Below, piece after piece: positions 33,532 through 42,877 of a stretch of DNA of 64,000 nucleotides. Both the position numbers and the translations under genes were made by a program. This stretch comes from Pseudoduganella namucuonensis. Its GTDB lineage: Bacteria; Pseudomonadota; Gammaproteobacteria; Burkholderiales; Burkholderiaceae_D. The notes under the pieces were generated by a model, which was given only the letters and a program-made list of their open reading frames with translations, did not search any database and was not told the DNA's origin. The stretch covers positions 62,001 to 126,000 of the forward strand of contig NZ_FPBO01000012.1 of the NCBI RefSeq assembly GCF_900116645.1, written 5' to 3'. Positions within the stretch are counted from its first letter, which is position 1; each line of letters opens with the position of its first letter.

Positions 33532-34242
33532 TCAACGCTTGCCGCGTCCTTTGTTCAATACGGCCTGGATTTCGCCATTGCAGGCCTTGCTCAGCCGCGC
33601 GTATTCGGCGGGCGCGTCGATGTCGGCCTGCTTGCTTTCCACCTTGGCCATCTCGTTCTTGATGTAGGGCAGCCAGCCGCTGTCGATCTCGTGCAGCAGC
33701 GCGGAGCGCGCCGTGCCGCCCGGCGCGTAGAACGGCTTGCCGGAATAGCGCTTGGCGAGCGCCGCCCGCACCGTCATTTCCACCCCGGGCAAATGGTCCA
33801 TATAGGCCCGCATGTGGCGGAATTCATGGGTCAGGATTTCCTGGTATCCACAGCTGCCGGGCGGGAATTCGTTGCCGATGTAGATGATGACGGGCGCGTA
33901 ACTGAGGCTGACCGTCACTTGCGGCGTGATGCATTCGTAACCCGTCACCGGGTCGATCAGCATCGGCCCGTCCGAGCGGATGGCCACCCGCGATTCGGTC
34001 TTGGTCAGGCCCAGCACATAGTTGTTCGGGGCCGCCGGGCCCTTCATCGTTGTCAACGTCTTGTACGACAGCTGGGTGTTGATGCTGTAGCCATTTTGCT
34101 GCGAAGTCAACACGGAGACGGTCTTGCCGATGGTGTCTTCGCAACGGATCTGGAACGGCGTGCGCGGCGCGGCCGCGGCATCGCCAAGCAAGAACAGGAG
34201 CAGGAGCGGCCACGCGGCCAGCAGCGGCGCCAGGAATTTCAT
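33532..34242 (-). CDS. Putative secreted zinc metalloprotease-like protein
   Basis: A 236-residue protein with a signal peptide (LLAAWPLLLLFLLGDAAAA) and an HExxH-type motif H139-E140-F-R-H143 in EILTHEFRHMRAY, suggesting a periplasmic zincin. A third ligand is not obvious. Several cysteines (residues 34, 104, 131) may form disulfides. Similar unnamed proteins resemble DUF922-like secreted proteases; I do not assign a family firmly. It lies between the NUDIX gene and ispD, 4 and 16 bases from each, in the long operon. Confidence 0.75.
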   Translation of the reverse strand: MKFLAPLLAAWPLLLLFLLGDAAAAPRTPFQIRCEDTIGKTVSVLTSQQNGYSINTQLSYKTLTTMKGPAAPNNYVLGLTKTESRVAIRSDGPMLIDPVTGYECITPQVTVSLSYAPVIIYIGNEFPPGSCGYQEILTHEFRHMRAYMDHLPGVEMTVRAALAKRYSGKPFYAPGGTARSALLHEIDSGWLPYIKNEMAKVESKQADIDAPAEYARLSKACNGEIQAVLNKGRGKR

Positions 34243-34246
34243 TGGA

Positions 34247-34804
34247 TCAGCCCGGCTGCCACGTCCCGGAGGCGATCTTTTCCATCCAGAAGGCGCCGAT
34301 GATGGTTTTCACATCGGTGATCTTGCCGGTGCGTACCCAGTCCAGCATCTCGGCCAGGGGCGCGGTGATGGTCTCGATGAACTCGCCGTCGTCCAGCTGC
34401 GCCTCGCCGGCGGTCAGGCCGCGCGCGAGGTAGATGTCCAGGTGCTCGTCCGAATAGGCGATGGCGTTGTGGATGGTGCAGACGAACCGCCAGTCGCTGG
34501 CGCTGTAGCCGGTTTCCTCCAGCAGTTCGCGCTTGGCGCAGGCCAGCGGATCTTCGCCCGGGTCGATCTTGCCCGCCGGCAGTTCGATGAAGACGCGGTC
34601 CAGCGGGTAGCGGAACTGGCGTTCCAGCAGGATGGAGCCGTCGTCCAGCACCGGCAGGATGACCACGGCGCCGGGATGCTTGATGTATTCGCGGCCGGTG
34701 ACGTTGCCGTTCGGGAGGGTGACGCTGTCGCGGTGGACTTGCAGGAAGTGGCCGTCATAGGCCAGGCCGCCATCGACACGGGTTTCTTTCAGGTGCGCAT
34801 CCAT
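34247..34804 (-). CDS. NUDIX hydrolase, ADP-ribose pyrophosphatase type
   Basis: A 185-residue NUDIX enzyme. The Nudix box spans GKIDPGEDPLACAKRELLEE plus TGY, matching G-x5-E-x7-RE-x2-EE-x-G. The context (VILPVLDDGSILLERQFRYPL and AYSDEHLDIYLARGL) is that of ADP-ribose and sugar-nucleotide pyrophosphatases. ATG at 34804 is preferred because AAGGAG precedes it; a longer frame to 35011 runs through the neighbour. This gene downstream of nuoN and DUF2818 is common in Betaproteobacteria. Confidence 0.9.
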   Translation of the reverse strand: MDAHLKETRVDGGLAYDGHFLQVHRDSVTLPNGNVTGREYIKHPGAVVILPVLDDGSILLERQFRYPLDRVFIELPAGKIDPGEDPLACAKRELLEETGYSASDWRFVCTIHNAIAYSDEHLDIYLARGLTAGEAQLDDGEFIETITAPLAEMLDWVRTGKITDVKTIIGAFWMEKIASGTWQPG

Positions 34805-34838
34805 GCGCTCTCCTTGTAAGACGGAAACCCGCAGTGTA

Positions 34839-35171
34839 TCAGCGACGAGGCTTGTAGAGGTAGCGCGCGACGAAGCCGGGGAAGGCGAGGACGATGAAGA
34901 GGCAGGCGGTGATGGCGTAGAACTCCCATTTTTGCGGGAACACGCCGCCGATGCGGCCTTCGAGGAGGATGGCGGCGCCACCCACCAGGAAGTACAGCAC
35001 GGCCATTTCACCCAGCCGCACGGCTAGGGGCTTGCGCGCCCTGGCCGGCTTGTCCGTCATGTCCGTCCCTTTCAGGGCGACCACGGCGAACAGCTTGTCG
35101 TTGAAGAACGGCAGGTTGGCGCCCGCCAGCGCGAGCAGGATGACCAGCCAGCTGGAGGCGCCAACGTCCAT
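34839..35171 (-). CDS. DUF2818 family membrane protein
   Basis: A 110-residue inner-membrane protein with three hydrophobic helices (SSWLVILLALAGANLPFF, MAVLYFLVGGAAILLEG, YAITACLFIVLAFPGFVARY). It is characteristic of Betaproteobacteria immediately downstream of nuoN. The ATG overlaps the nuoN stop (TAATG), so it is translated with complex I; an assembly or accessory role is possible by position, not shown. Confidence 0.88.
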   Translation of the reverse strand: MDVGASSWLVILLALAGANLPFFNDKLFAVVALKGTDMTDKPARARKPLAVRLGEMAVLYFLVGGAAILLEGRIGGVFPQKWEFYAITACLFIVLAFPGFVARYLYKPRR

Positions 35172-36667
35172 TACGAGGCCAGCGTCTTGGTGATGGCGGA
35201 CATGCAGGCGTTCAGCAGCGGGCCAGGGATCAGGCCCATGCCGACCACGGCCGCCGCGTTCAGGCCCAGCACCACGCGGGTGTCGGCGAACACGACCAGC
35301 GGCGAGGCGTCGGCCGGTTCGTCGAACCACATGGTTTTCACGACGCGCAGGTAGTAGAACGCGCCGATCAGCGAGAACATCACGGCCAGCACGGTCAGCC
35401 ATACCTGGCCGGTCTGCAGCACCGCTTGCAGCACCGAGAACTTGGCGGCGAAGCCGACCATCGGCGGCACGCCGGCCAGCGAGAACATCAGCAGCGACAT
35501 GATCAGCGCGAACACCGGGCTGCGCTTGGACAGGCCCTTGAAATCGGACAGCTCGTCCGCTTCGAAGCCGGAACGCGACAGCACCATGATCAGGCCGAAG
35601 GTGCCCAAGGTGGTCAGCACGTAGACGATGGAGTAGTACATGGCCGAGCTGTAGGCGGCGGCGGCATTGCCCTTGTCCACGCCGACCACGCCGGCGGCCA
35701 GGCCCAGCAGCACGAAGCCCATTTGCGCGATGGTCGAGTACGCCAGCATGCGCTTCAGGTTGGTCTGCGCGATGGCGGTCAGGTTGCCCACGGCCAGCGA
35801 GGCGACGGCCAGGATCAGCAGCATCTGCTGCCAGTCCTTGGCCAGCGGCAGCAGGCCCTCCACCAGCAGGCGGATGCAGATGGCGAAGGTGGCCAGTTTC
35901 GGCGCGGCGCCCAGCAGCAGGGTCACCGGGGTCGGCGAGCCTTGATAGACGTCCGGCACCCACATGTGGAACGGTACGGCGCCCAGCTTGAAGGCCAGGC
36001 CGGCCACCACGAACACGGTGCCGAACACCAGGATGGTCGGCTTGACGGTGCCGTCGGCGGCCTTGCGGGCCACTTCGGCCAGTTCCAGCGAACCGGTGGC
36101 GCCGTACAGCATGGAAATGCCATACAGCAGGAAGCCGGAGGCCAGCGCGCCCAGGATGAAGTACTTCATCGCCGCTTCGGTCGACATCGCGTGGTCGCGG
36201 CGCAGCGCCACCAGGGCGTACAGCGACAGCGACATCAGTTCCAGGCCCAGGTAGATGGACAGGAAGTTGTTACCCGAGATCATGACCATCTGGCCCAGCA
36301 GCGCGAACAGCGCGAGCACGTAGAACTCGCCGCCCAGTTCACCGCCCAGCATGCCGCGCTGGTGCGCGTACTGGCGCGAATAGACCAGGGTCAGGCCGAC
36401 GGCGACGTAGGACGCCACTTTCAGCAGGTTGGACATCGGATCGGACACGAACATGTTCGAGAAGGCGTAGACCGTGGCGCCGGTGTTGTAATCGGCCAGG
36501 CTGAGGAAGCCGCAGACCACCAGCGTGGCCAGCGACAGCGCGTAGGTGATCCAGCGTTTGCCCTCGTCCAGGAACATGTCGATCAGCAGGATCGCCGAGG
36601 CGGCGATCAGCAGAAAGACTTCCGCGTGTAGCGGCGCCAGGAGCGCCATCTGTGAAGTGTTTTGCAT
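35171..36667 (-). CDS. nuoN: NADH-quinone oxidoreductase subunit N
   Basis: A 498-residue antiporter-like subunit of the complex I membrane arm with about 14 helices. It has the family lysines in [16 protein letters not shown] and the loop [22 protein letters not shown] at 36667 ([13 protein letters not shown]) is chosen over an upstream-extended frame. It starts 20 bases after the nuoM stop. Confidence 0.96.
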   Translation of the reverse strand: MQNTSQMALLAPLHAEVFLLIAASAILLIDMFLDEGKRWITYALSLATLVVCGFLSLADYNTGATVYAFSNMFVSDPMSNLLKVASYVAVGLTLVYSRQYAHQRGMLGGELGGEFYVLALFALLGQMVMISGNNFLSIYLGLELMSLSLYALVALRRDHAMSTEAAMKYFILGALASGFLLYGISMLYGATGSLELAEVARKAADGTVKPTILVFGTVFVVAGLAFKLGAVPFHMWVPDVYQGSPTPVTLLLGAAPKLATFAICIRLLVEGLLPLAKDWQQMLLILAVASLAVGNLTAIAQTNLKRMLAYSTIAQMGFVLLGLAAGVVGVDKGNAAAAYSSAMYYSIVYVLTTLGTFGLIMVLSRSGFEADELSDFKGLSKRSPVFALIMSLLMFSLAGVPPMVGFAAKFSVLQAVLQTGQVWLTVLAVMFSLIGAFYYLRVVKTMWFDEPADASPLVVFADTRVVLGLNAAAVVGMGLIPGPLLNACMSAITKTLAS

Positions 36668-36687
36668 TGGGATTCCCGTTTTATTTC

Positions 36688-38184
36688 TTATTGCAGCTTG
36701 CTCTGGGCGACGTGCTTGAGCAGGTCGGCCACGGAGGTTTGCATCGTGTCGGTGAACGGCGCGGGATACAGGCCCATCACCAGCACGGCGATCGCCAGCA
36801 CGCCCAGCATGAAGAACTCGCGGCCGTTGATGTCGGTCAGCTCGGCCACGTGGTGATTGGTCACCTTGCCGAAGATCACGCGCTTGGCCATCCACAGCGA
36901 GTACGCCGCGCCGAAGATCAGCGCCGAAGCGGCCACGATGCCGGTCACGAAGTTGAACTGGACGGCGCCCAGGATCACCATGAACTCGCCGACGAAACCG
37001 GAGGTCGCGGGCAGGCCGCAATTGGCCATCGAGAACAGGATGAAGAAGGCGGCGAATTTCGGCATTTTGTTCACCACGCCGCCGTAGTCGGCGATGTTGC
37101 GCGAGTGGGCGCGGTCATACAGCACGCCGATGCACAGGAACATGGCGCCGGAGATGAAGCCGTGCGAGATCATCTGCACGATGCCGCCCTGCACCGACAT
37201 GTCGTTGAACATGAAGAAGCCCAGGGTCACGAAGCCCATGTGGGCGATCGACGAGTAGGCCACCAGTTTTTTCATGTCCTTCTGCACCAGGGCCACCAGG
37301 CCGATGTAGACCACGGCGATCAGCGACAGGCCGATCACGAACCAGGCCAGTTCGCGCGAGGCGTCCGGCACGATGGGCAGCGAGAAGCGCAGGAAGCCGT
37401 AGGCGCCCAGTTTCAGCATGATGGCGGCCAGCACGGCGGAGCCGCCGGTCGGCGCTTCGACGTGGACGTCGGGCAGCCAGGTGTGGACCGGGAACATCGG
37501 CACCTTCACGGCGAAGGCCATGAAGAAGGCGAAGAAGATCAAGGTCTGTTCCTTCATCGACAGCGGCAGCTGGTGCCAGGCCAGCACGTCGAAGGAGCCG
37601 GACTTGTTGTACAGGTAGATGATGGCGACCAGCGTCAGCAGCGAGCCGAAGAAGGTGTACAGGAAGAACTTGAACGACGCGTAGATACGGTTGGCGCCGC
37701 CCCACACGCCGATGATGATGTACATCGGGATCAGCGTGGCTTCGAAGAAGAAGTAGAACAGCAGGCCGTCGGTGGCGCAGAACACGCCGATCATCAGGCC
37801 GGACAGGATCAGGAAGGCGCCCATGTATTGCGCCACGCGCTCGGTGATCACTTCCCAGGCCGAGATCACGACGATGATCGTGATGAAGGCGGTCAGCGGC
37901 ACGAACCACAGCGACAGGCCGTCCACGCCCAGGGCGTAGAAGATGTTGAAGCGTTCGATCCACGCCGACTTCTCGACGAACTGCATGCCGTGGGCCGCAT
38001 TGTCGAAATGGCTGACCAGCGGCAGCGTCGGCAGCAGCGAGACGATGGAACCGATCAGGGCCAGCACGCGCACCATGCCGGCGCGCGAGTCGCGGCCGAC
38101 CGCCAGCACGATCAGGCCGAACAGCACCGGTAGCCAGATCGACAGGCTCAGGTAGGGAGGGAGACTATTCATTGTTGACTGCAT
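36688..38184 (-). CDS. nuoM: NADH-quinone oxidoreductase subunit M
   Basis: A 498-residue antiporter-like proton-pumping subunit. Hallmarks are [35 protein letters not shown] and the conserved glutamate in the fifth helix region ([14 protein letters not shown]). A second ATG four codons in (38172) may be the true start. It lies 25 bases after nuoL. Confidence 0.96.
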   Translation of the reverse strand: MQSTMNSLPPYLSLSIWLPVLFGLIVLAVGRDSRAGMVRVLALIGSIVSLLPTLPLVSHFDNAAHGMQFVEKSAWIERFNIFYALGVDGLSLWFVPLTAFITIIVVISAWEVITERVAQYMGAFLILSGLMIGVFCATDGLLFYFFFEATLIPMYIIIGVWGGANRIYASFKFFLYTFFGSLLTLVAIIYLYNKSGSFDVLAWHQLPLSMKEQTLIFFAFFMAFAVKVPMFPVHTWLPDVHVEAPTGGSAVLAAIMLKLGAYGFLRFSLPIVPDASRELAWFVIGLSLIAVVYIGLVALVQKDMKKLVAYSSIAHMGFVTLGFFMFNDMSVQGGIVQMISHGFISGAMFLCIGVLYDRAHSRNIADYGGVVNKMPKFAAFFILFSMANCGLPATSGFVGEFMVILGAVQFNFVTGIVAASALIFGAAYSLWMAKRVIFGKVTNHHVAELTDINGREFFMLGVLAIAVLVMGLYPAPFTDTMQTSVADLLKHVAQSKLQ

Positions 38185-38209
38185 CTTTTTTCTCTTTGCG
38201 TGTCAGCTG

Positions 38210-40297
38210 TTAAGCTTGCCAAAACGGCAGGAAGTAGACCAGGAAACCCAGAATGCCGATGATCATGACGAACGCGTAGTGGTAGATGTAACCGGTCTGC
38301 GCCAGACGGGTCAGCGAGGAGAACCACGCCACCACTTTCGCGCTGCCGTTGACCACCAGGCCATCGATCAGGGTACGGTCGCCAACATTCCACAGGCCGT
38401 TGCCCAGCACGCGCGCGCCGCCGGCAAAGACCGCTTCGTTGAACTTGTCCATGTAGTACTTGTTGTCCAGCAGCGTGTGGATGGCCTTGAGCTTGGCGTA
38501 GAAGAAGGCCGGCACGCGCGGATTGATCATGTAGCAGTAGTACGAGGTCGCCACGCCGGCGATCGCCAGCCACAGCGGCAGCGAGGTCAGCGAGTGGATC
38601 GCCATGGCCATCGGGCCGTGGAACTCTTCGCCCAGGATCTTCATCGCCTCGTGGTTTTCACCGATGGCGATGACGCCCTTGAAGAAGTCGCCATGCAGCA
38701 TCGGGCCGATGGTGAAGTAGCCGATCAGCACCGACGGGATGGCCAGCATCACCAGCGGGAACCAGACCACGAACGGCGATTCGTGCGGTTTCTGGCCGGG
38801 CTCCAGGCCGTGGTGGCCGTGGTCGTCCTCTTCGTCGTGGTGCGCGTCGGAGTCGTGCGCCGGCGCGGCGTGCTTGTCGTCGTGCGCGTGGGCGTGGTCG
38901 TCGTGCGCGTGGGCCTTGCCGAAACGCTCTTCGCCATGGAACACCAGGAAGTACATGCGGAAGGAGTAGAACGCGGTCACGAACACACCCGCCAGCACGG
39001 CGAAGTTGGCGAAGCCGGCGCCCCAGATGTGGGTCTCGTGCACGGCTTCGATGATCGAGTCCTTCGAGTAGAAGCCCGAGAACAGCGGCGTGCCGATCAG
39101 GGCCAGCGAGCCCAGCAGCGAGGTGATCCAGGTGATCGGCATGTACTTGCGCAGGCCGCCCATGTTGCGGATGTCCTGGTCGTGGTGCATGCCGATGATG
39201 ACCGAACCCGCGCCCAGGAACAGCAGCGCCTTGAAGAAGGCGTGGGTCATCAGGTGGAACACGGCCACCGAGTAGGCCGAGGCGCCCAGCGCCACGGTCA
39301 TGTAGCCCAGTTGCGACAGGGTCGAGTAGGCGACCACGCGCTTGATGTCGTTCTGGATGATGCCCAGGAAGCCCATGAACAGCGCCGTGATCGAACCGAT
39401 CACCAGCACGAAGGACAGCGCGGTGTCCGACAGCTCGAACAGCGGCGACATGCGGGTCACCATGAAGATGCCGGCGGTAACCATGGTCGCGGCGTGGATC
39501 AGCGCGGAGATCGGGGTCGGGCCTTCCATCGAGTCGGGCAGCCACACGTGCAGCGGGAACTGGGCCGATTTACCCATCGCGCCGATGAACAGGCAGATGC
39601 AGGCCACGGTCAGCAGCATCCAGTCGGTGCCCGGCAGGTGCAGCTGCGCCAGCGCGTCCTTCTTGGCGAACACTTCCTGGTAGTCCATCGAGCCGCCATA
39701 GGCCAGCAGCAGGCCGATGCCCAGGATGAAGCCGAAGTCGCCCACGCGGTTGACCAGGAAAGCCTTCATGTTGGCGAAGATCGCGGTCGGACGGGTGTAC
39801 CAGAAACCGATCAGCAGATACGACACCAGGCCCACCGCTTCCCAGCCGAAGAACAGCTGCAGGAAGTTGTTGGACATGACCAGCATCAGCATCGAGAACG
39901 TGAACAGCGAGATGTAGGAGAAGAAGCGGTTGTAGCCCTCGTCGTCCTTCATGTAGCCGATGGTGTAGATGTGAACCATCAGCGACACGAAGGTCACCAC
40001 GTTCATCATCATCGCCGTCAGGGTGTCGATCTGGAAGCCGACCGCCAGCTTCACGCCGGCCACGGTCATCCAGCGGTACACGTCCGCGTTGTACACGGGT
40101 GCGCCGTCCAGCAACGCCAGCAGCGTCTGGAAGGAAATGATAAAGGCGATCAACACGCCCAGGATGGTCGCGGTGGTGGTGACCTTGCGGCCAACCACGT
40201 TGCCAAAGAATTTAGTGCCGAGCAGGCCCGCGATCGCTGAGCCCGCCAAAGGGGCGAGCGGTACAGCCAAAAGGAGGTTAGGGTTAAGCCCCGTCAT
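38210..40297 (-). CDS. nuoL: NADH-quinone oxidoreductase subunit L with His-rich loop
   Basis: A 695-residue distal proton-pumping subunit with the long lateral helix at the C terminus. Motifs are GKSAQFPLHVWLPDSMEGP, DIKRVVAYSTLSQLGYM and LFFGWEAVGLVSYLLIGFW. It is longer than E. coli NuoL (613) partly because of an insert after the helix ending YFLVFHGEERFG. Residues 463-496 hold about eleven His and many Asp/Glu (KAHAHDDHAHAHDD, DAHHDEEDDHGHH). The loop is hydrophilic and surface exposed. It lies 36 bases after nuoK. Confidence 0.96.
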   Translation of the reverse strand: MTGLNPNLLLAVPLAPLAGSAIAGLLGTKFFGNVVGRKVTTTATILGVLIAFIISFQTLLALLDGAPVYNADVYRWMTVAGVKLAVGFQIDTLTAMMMNVVTFVSLMVHIYTIGYMKDDEGYNRFFSYISLFTFSMLMLVMSNNFLQLFFGWEAVGLVSYLLIGFWYTRPTAIFANMKAFLVNRVGDFGFILGIGLLLAYGGSMDYQEVFAKKDALAQLHLPGTDWMLLTVACICLFIGAMGKSAQFPLHVWLPDSMEGPTPISALIHAATMVTAGIFMVTRMSPLFELSDTALSFVLVIGSITALFMGFLGIIQNDIKRVVAYSTLSQLGYMTVALGASAYSVAVFHLMTHAFFKALLFLGAGSVIIGMHHDQDIRNMGGLRKYMPITWITSLLGSLALIGTPLFSGFYSKDSIIEAVHETHIWGAGFANFAVLAGVFVTAFYSFRMYFLVFHGEERFGKAHAHDDHAHAHDDKHAAPAHDSDAHHDEEDDHGHHGLEPGQKPHESPFVVWFPLVMLAIPSVLIGYFTIGPMLHGDFFKGVIAIGENHEAMKILGEEFHGPMAMAIHSLTSLPLWLAIAGVATSYYCYMINPRVPAFFYAKLKAIHTLLDNKYYMDKFNEAVFAGGARVLGNGLWNVGDRTLIDGLVVNGSAKVVAWFSSLTRLAQTGYIYHYAFVMIIGILGFLVYFLPFWQA

Positions 40298-40333
40298 GAT
40301 GAACCTTAATGTTTATTATTCGAGGTAGTTAAC

Positions 40334-40642
40334 TCAGCCTTTGAGGCTGTCCAGGTCTTCCACGTTGATGGTGTCCAGATTACGGAACATGACCACCAGG
40401 ATCGCCAGGCCGATCGCCGATTCGGCGGCCGCCACGGTCAGGATGAAGAAGACGAAGATCTGCCCGGCCGCATCGCCCAGGTAGTGCGAGAACGCGATGA
40501 AGTTCATGTTCACGGCCAGCAGCATCAGCTCGATGGCCATCAGCAGGACGATGATGTTTTTGCGGTTCAGGAAGATACCGATAATGGAGATCGCGAACAG
40601 GATCGCGCCCAGCACCAGGTAGTGTGCGAGGGATAAGGTCAT
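40334..40642 (-). CDS. nuoK: NADH-quinone oxidoreductase subunit K
   Basis: A 102-residue, three-helix membrane subunit. The two functional glutamates lie in [13 protein letters not shown] and [15 protein letters not shown]. Its ATG overlaps the nuoJ stop by four bases (ATGA). Confidence 0.97.
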   Translation of the reverse strand: MTLSLAHYLVLGAILFAISIIGIFLNRKNIIVLLMAIELMLLAVNMNFIAFSHYLGDAAGQIFVFFILTVAAAESAIGLAILVVMFRNLDTINVEDLDSLKG

Positions 40643-41274
40643 TGTGCCTCCTTGGGTGCTGCCGCCTCGGTCTGGCCGCGGGTGGAAACTGCGTCCATCT
40701 TGACGATGCGCAGGCGGTCGTTGCGCTTCACGCGCACGGCGTCGGCCGGGTCGAAGTACTTGATGTCCTTGCGCTTGCGCAGGGTCAGCGCGACGGCGGC
40801 GATGATGGCCACCAGCAGCACGGCCGCGGCGATCTCGAAGGCGTAGATGTACTCGGTGTAGATCAGCAGGCCCAGGGCCTTGGTGCTGCCGATGGTGCCG
40901 GCCGCTTCCGGCGACACCTGGCCGTTGTTGCCGAACGAGCGCCACAGCACGGACGCCATCTCCAGCACGATCACGCCGCCGATCACGGAGGCGATGGGCA
41001 GGTAGCCCCAGAAGCCCTCGCGCATCTTGGCGATGTTGATGTCCAGCATCATCACGACGAACAGGAACAGCACCATCACGGCGCCGACGTACACCAGCAC
41101 CAGCACGATGGAGAGGAATTCCGCTTTCAGCAGCATCCAGATGCCGGCCGCCTGGAAGAAGGCCAGCACCAGGAACAGCGCGGCCTGCACCGGGTTCGGC
41201 GCGGTGATCACACGCAGCGACGCCAGCACCAGGATGGTGGCGAAGACGTAGAATAAAACGCTAGTAAAGTCCAT
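40639..41274 (-). CDS. nuoJ: NADH-quinone oxidoreductase subunit J
   Basis: A 211-residue membrane subunit with five helices. The third helix carries the conserved [18 protein letters not shown] segment that shapes the quinone-to-pump link. The C-terminal tail after residue 170 is charged and ends AAAPKEAQ. It overlaps nuoK and follows nuoI by 20 bases. Confidence 0.95.
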   Translation of the reverse strand: MDFTSVLFYVFATILVLASLRVITAPNPVQAALFLVLAFFQAAGIWMLLKAEFLSIVLVLVYVGAVMVLFLFVVMMLDINIAKMREGFWGYLPIASVIGGVIVLEMASVLWRSFGNNGQVSPEAAGTIGSTKALGLLIYTEYIYAFEIAAAVLLVAIIAAVALTLRKRKDIKYFDPADAVRVKRNDRLRIVKMDAVSTRGQTEAAAPKEAQ

Positions 41275-41294
41275 AAATAGTCCAGATCTCCAGG

Positions 41295-41783
41295 TCAGCG
41301 GTAAGCGGCGTCCGCTTCGCGGTTGGCGGCGATTTCCGCCTCGTAGCGGTCGCCCACTGCCAGCAGCATTTCCTTGGTGTAGTACAGGTCGCCACGCTTC
41401 TCGCCGTGGTATTCCAGCACGTGCGTTTCGACGATGGAGTCGACCGGGCAGGATTCCTCGCAGAAGCCGCAGAAGATGCACTTGGTCAGGTCGATGTCGT
41501 AGCGCGTGGTGCGGCGCGAACCGTCGTCGCGCTGCTCGGACTCGATGGTGATCGCCATCGCCGGGCACACCGCCTCGCACAGCTTGCAGGCGATGCAGCG
41601 CTCTTCCCCGTTGGGGTAGCGGCGCAGCGCGTGCAGGCCGCGGAAGCGCGGCGACATCGGCGTCTTCTCTTCCGGGTACTGCACGGTGATCTTGCGCGCG
41701 AACATGTACTTGCCCGTCAGGGCCATGCCCTTGATCAGTTCCGACAGCATCAGGCTGCCGAAGAAGTCTTTAACTTTTTCCAT
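41295..41783 (-). CDS. nuoI: NADH-quinone oxidoreductase subunit I
   Basis: A 162-residue peripheral subunit carrying two [4Fe-4S] clusters (N6a, N6b): [12 protein letters not shown] and [15 protein letters not shown] at 41783 ([10 protein letters not shown]) is preferred over one seven codons upstream. It begins 11 bases after the nuoH stop. Confidence 0.97.
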   Translation of the reverse strand: MEKVKDFFGSLMLSELIKGMALTGKYMFARKITVQYPEEKTPMSPRFRGLHALRRYPNGEERCIACKLCEAVCPAMAITIESEQRDDGSRRTTRYDIDLTKCIFCGFCEESCPVDSIVETHVLEYHGEKRGDLYYTKEMLLAVGDRYEAEIAANREADAAYR

Positions 41784-41794
41784 TTTGCGCTTCC

Positions 41795-42877
41795 TTACTT
41801 CCAAATATTCCAGGGCGAATTAATCACACCGGCGACCAGCACCAGCCAGACCAGGGTCAGGGGGATGAACACTTTCCAGCCCAGACGCATGATCTGGTCG
41901 TAGCGGTAGCGTGGGAAGGTACCGCGCACCCAGATGAAGATGGAAACGATGGCGAAGGTCTTGGCGAACAGCCAGAAGAAGCCGCCGAACCCGCCGCCGA
42001 ACTCCAGGAACGCGAGCGGCGCGGCCCAGCCGCCCAGGAACATGATGGAGGCCAGCACGCCGACCAGGATCATGTTGGCGTACTCGGCCAGCATGAACAT
42101 GGCGTAGGACATGCCCGAGTACTCGACCATGTGGCCGGCCACGATTTCCGACTCGCCCTCGACCACGTCGAACGGGTGGCGGTTGGTCTCGGCCAGGCCG
42201 GAGGTCAAGTAGATCACGAACAGCGGCAACAGCGGCAGCCAGTTCCACGACAGGAAGCTCAGGCCCATGCCGACCATCTGGCCCTGGCGCTGGCTGTTGA
42301 CGATGTCGATGAAGTTCAGCGAGCCGGACACCATCAGGATCACGACCAGCACGAAGCCCATCGGGATCTCGTAGGAGATCATCTGCGCCGAGGCGCGCAT
42401 CGCGCCCAGGAAGGAGAACTTCGAGTTCGAGGCCCAGCCGGCGATGATCACGCCGTACACTTCCATCGAGGTCACCGCCATCAGCAGCAGCAGGCCGGCG
42501 TTGATGTTGGCCAGCACCGCCTCGGGACCGAAGGGGATGACCGACCAGGCGGCCAGCGCCGGCATGATGGTCATCACGGGACCGATCACGAACAGGCCCT
42601 TGGCGGCCTTGGTCGGGATCACGATTTCCTTGAGCAGCAGCTTCAGCGCGTCGGCGATCGGCTGCAGCAGGCCGGCCGGGCCGACGCGGTTGGGGCCGAT
42701 ACGGATCTGGATCCAGCCGATCAGCTTGCGCTCCCACAGGGTGGCGTAGGCGACCAGGCCCATCAGCGGCAGCAGCACGCACAGCAGCTTGACCATGTTC
42801 CAGACGAAGAACCACACGGTCGGGCCCAGCAGTGCGGAGCCGTTGGTGGTGATGGTGTTGACGAATTCCAGCGCCAT
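41795..42877 (-). CDS. nuoH: NADH-quinone oxidoreductase subunit H
   Basis: A 360-residue membrane subunit forming the quinone chamber. Signature sequences are [19 protein letters not shown], the [18 protein letters not shown] helix and [19 protein letters not shown], whose acidic residues line the proton path. The ATG overlaps the nuoG stop (TAATG). Confidence 0.97.
   Translation of the reverse strand: MALEFVNTITTNGSALLGPTVWFFVWNMVKLLCVLLPLMGLVAYATLWERKLIGWIQIRIGPNRVGPAGLLQPIADALKLLLKEIVIPTKAAKGLFVIGPVMTIMPALAAWSVIPFGPEAVLANINAGLLLLMAVTSMEVYGVIIAGWASNSKFSFLGAMRASAQMISYEIPMGFVLVVILMVSGSLNFIDIVNSQRQGQMVGMGLSFLSWNWLPLLPLFVIYLTSGLAETNRHPFDVVEGESEIVAGHMVEYSGMSYAMFMLAEYANMILVGVLASIMFLGGWAAPLAFLEFGGGFGGFFWLFAKTFAIVSIFIWVRGTFPRYRYDQIMRLGWKVFIPLTLVWLVLVAGVINSPWNIWK

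Noticed and set aside
38216-40240. 674-residue plus-strand frame over nuoL
   Set aside because: Antisense shadow of nuoL, with His/Arg/Gln-rich nonsense composition and no family motif.
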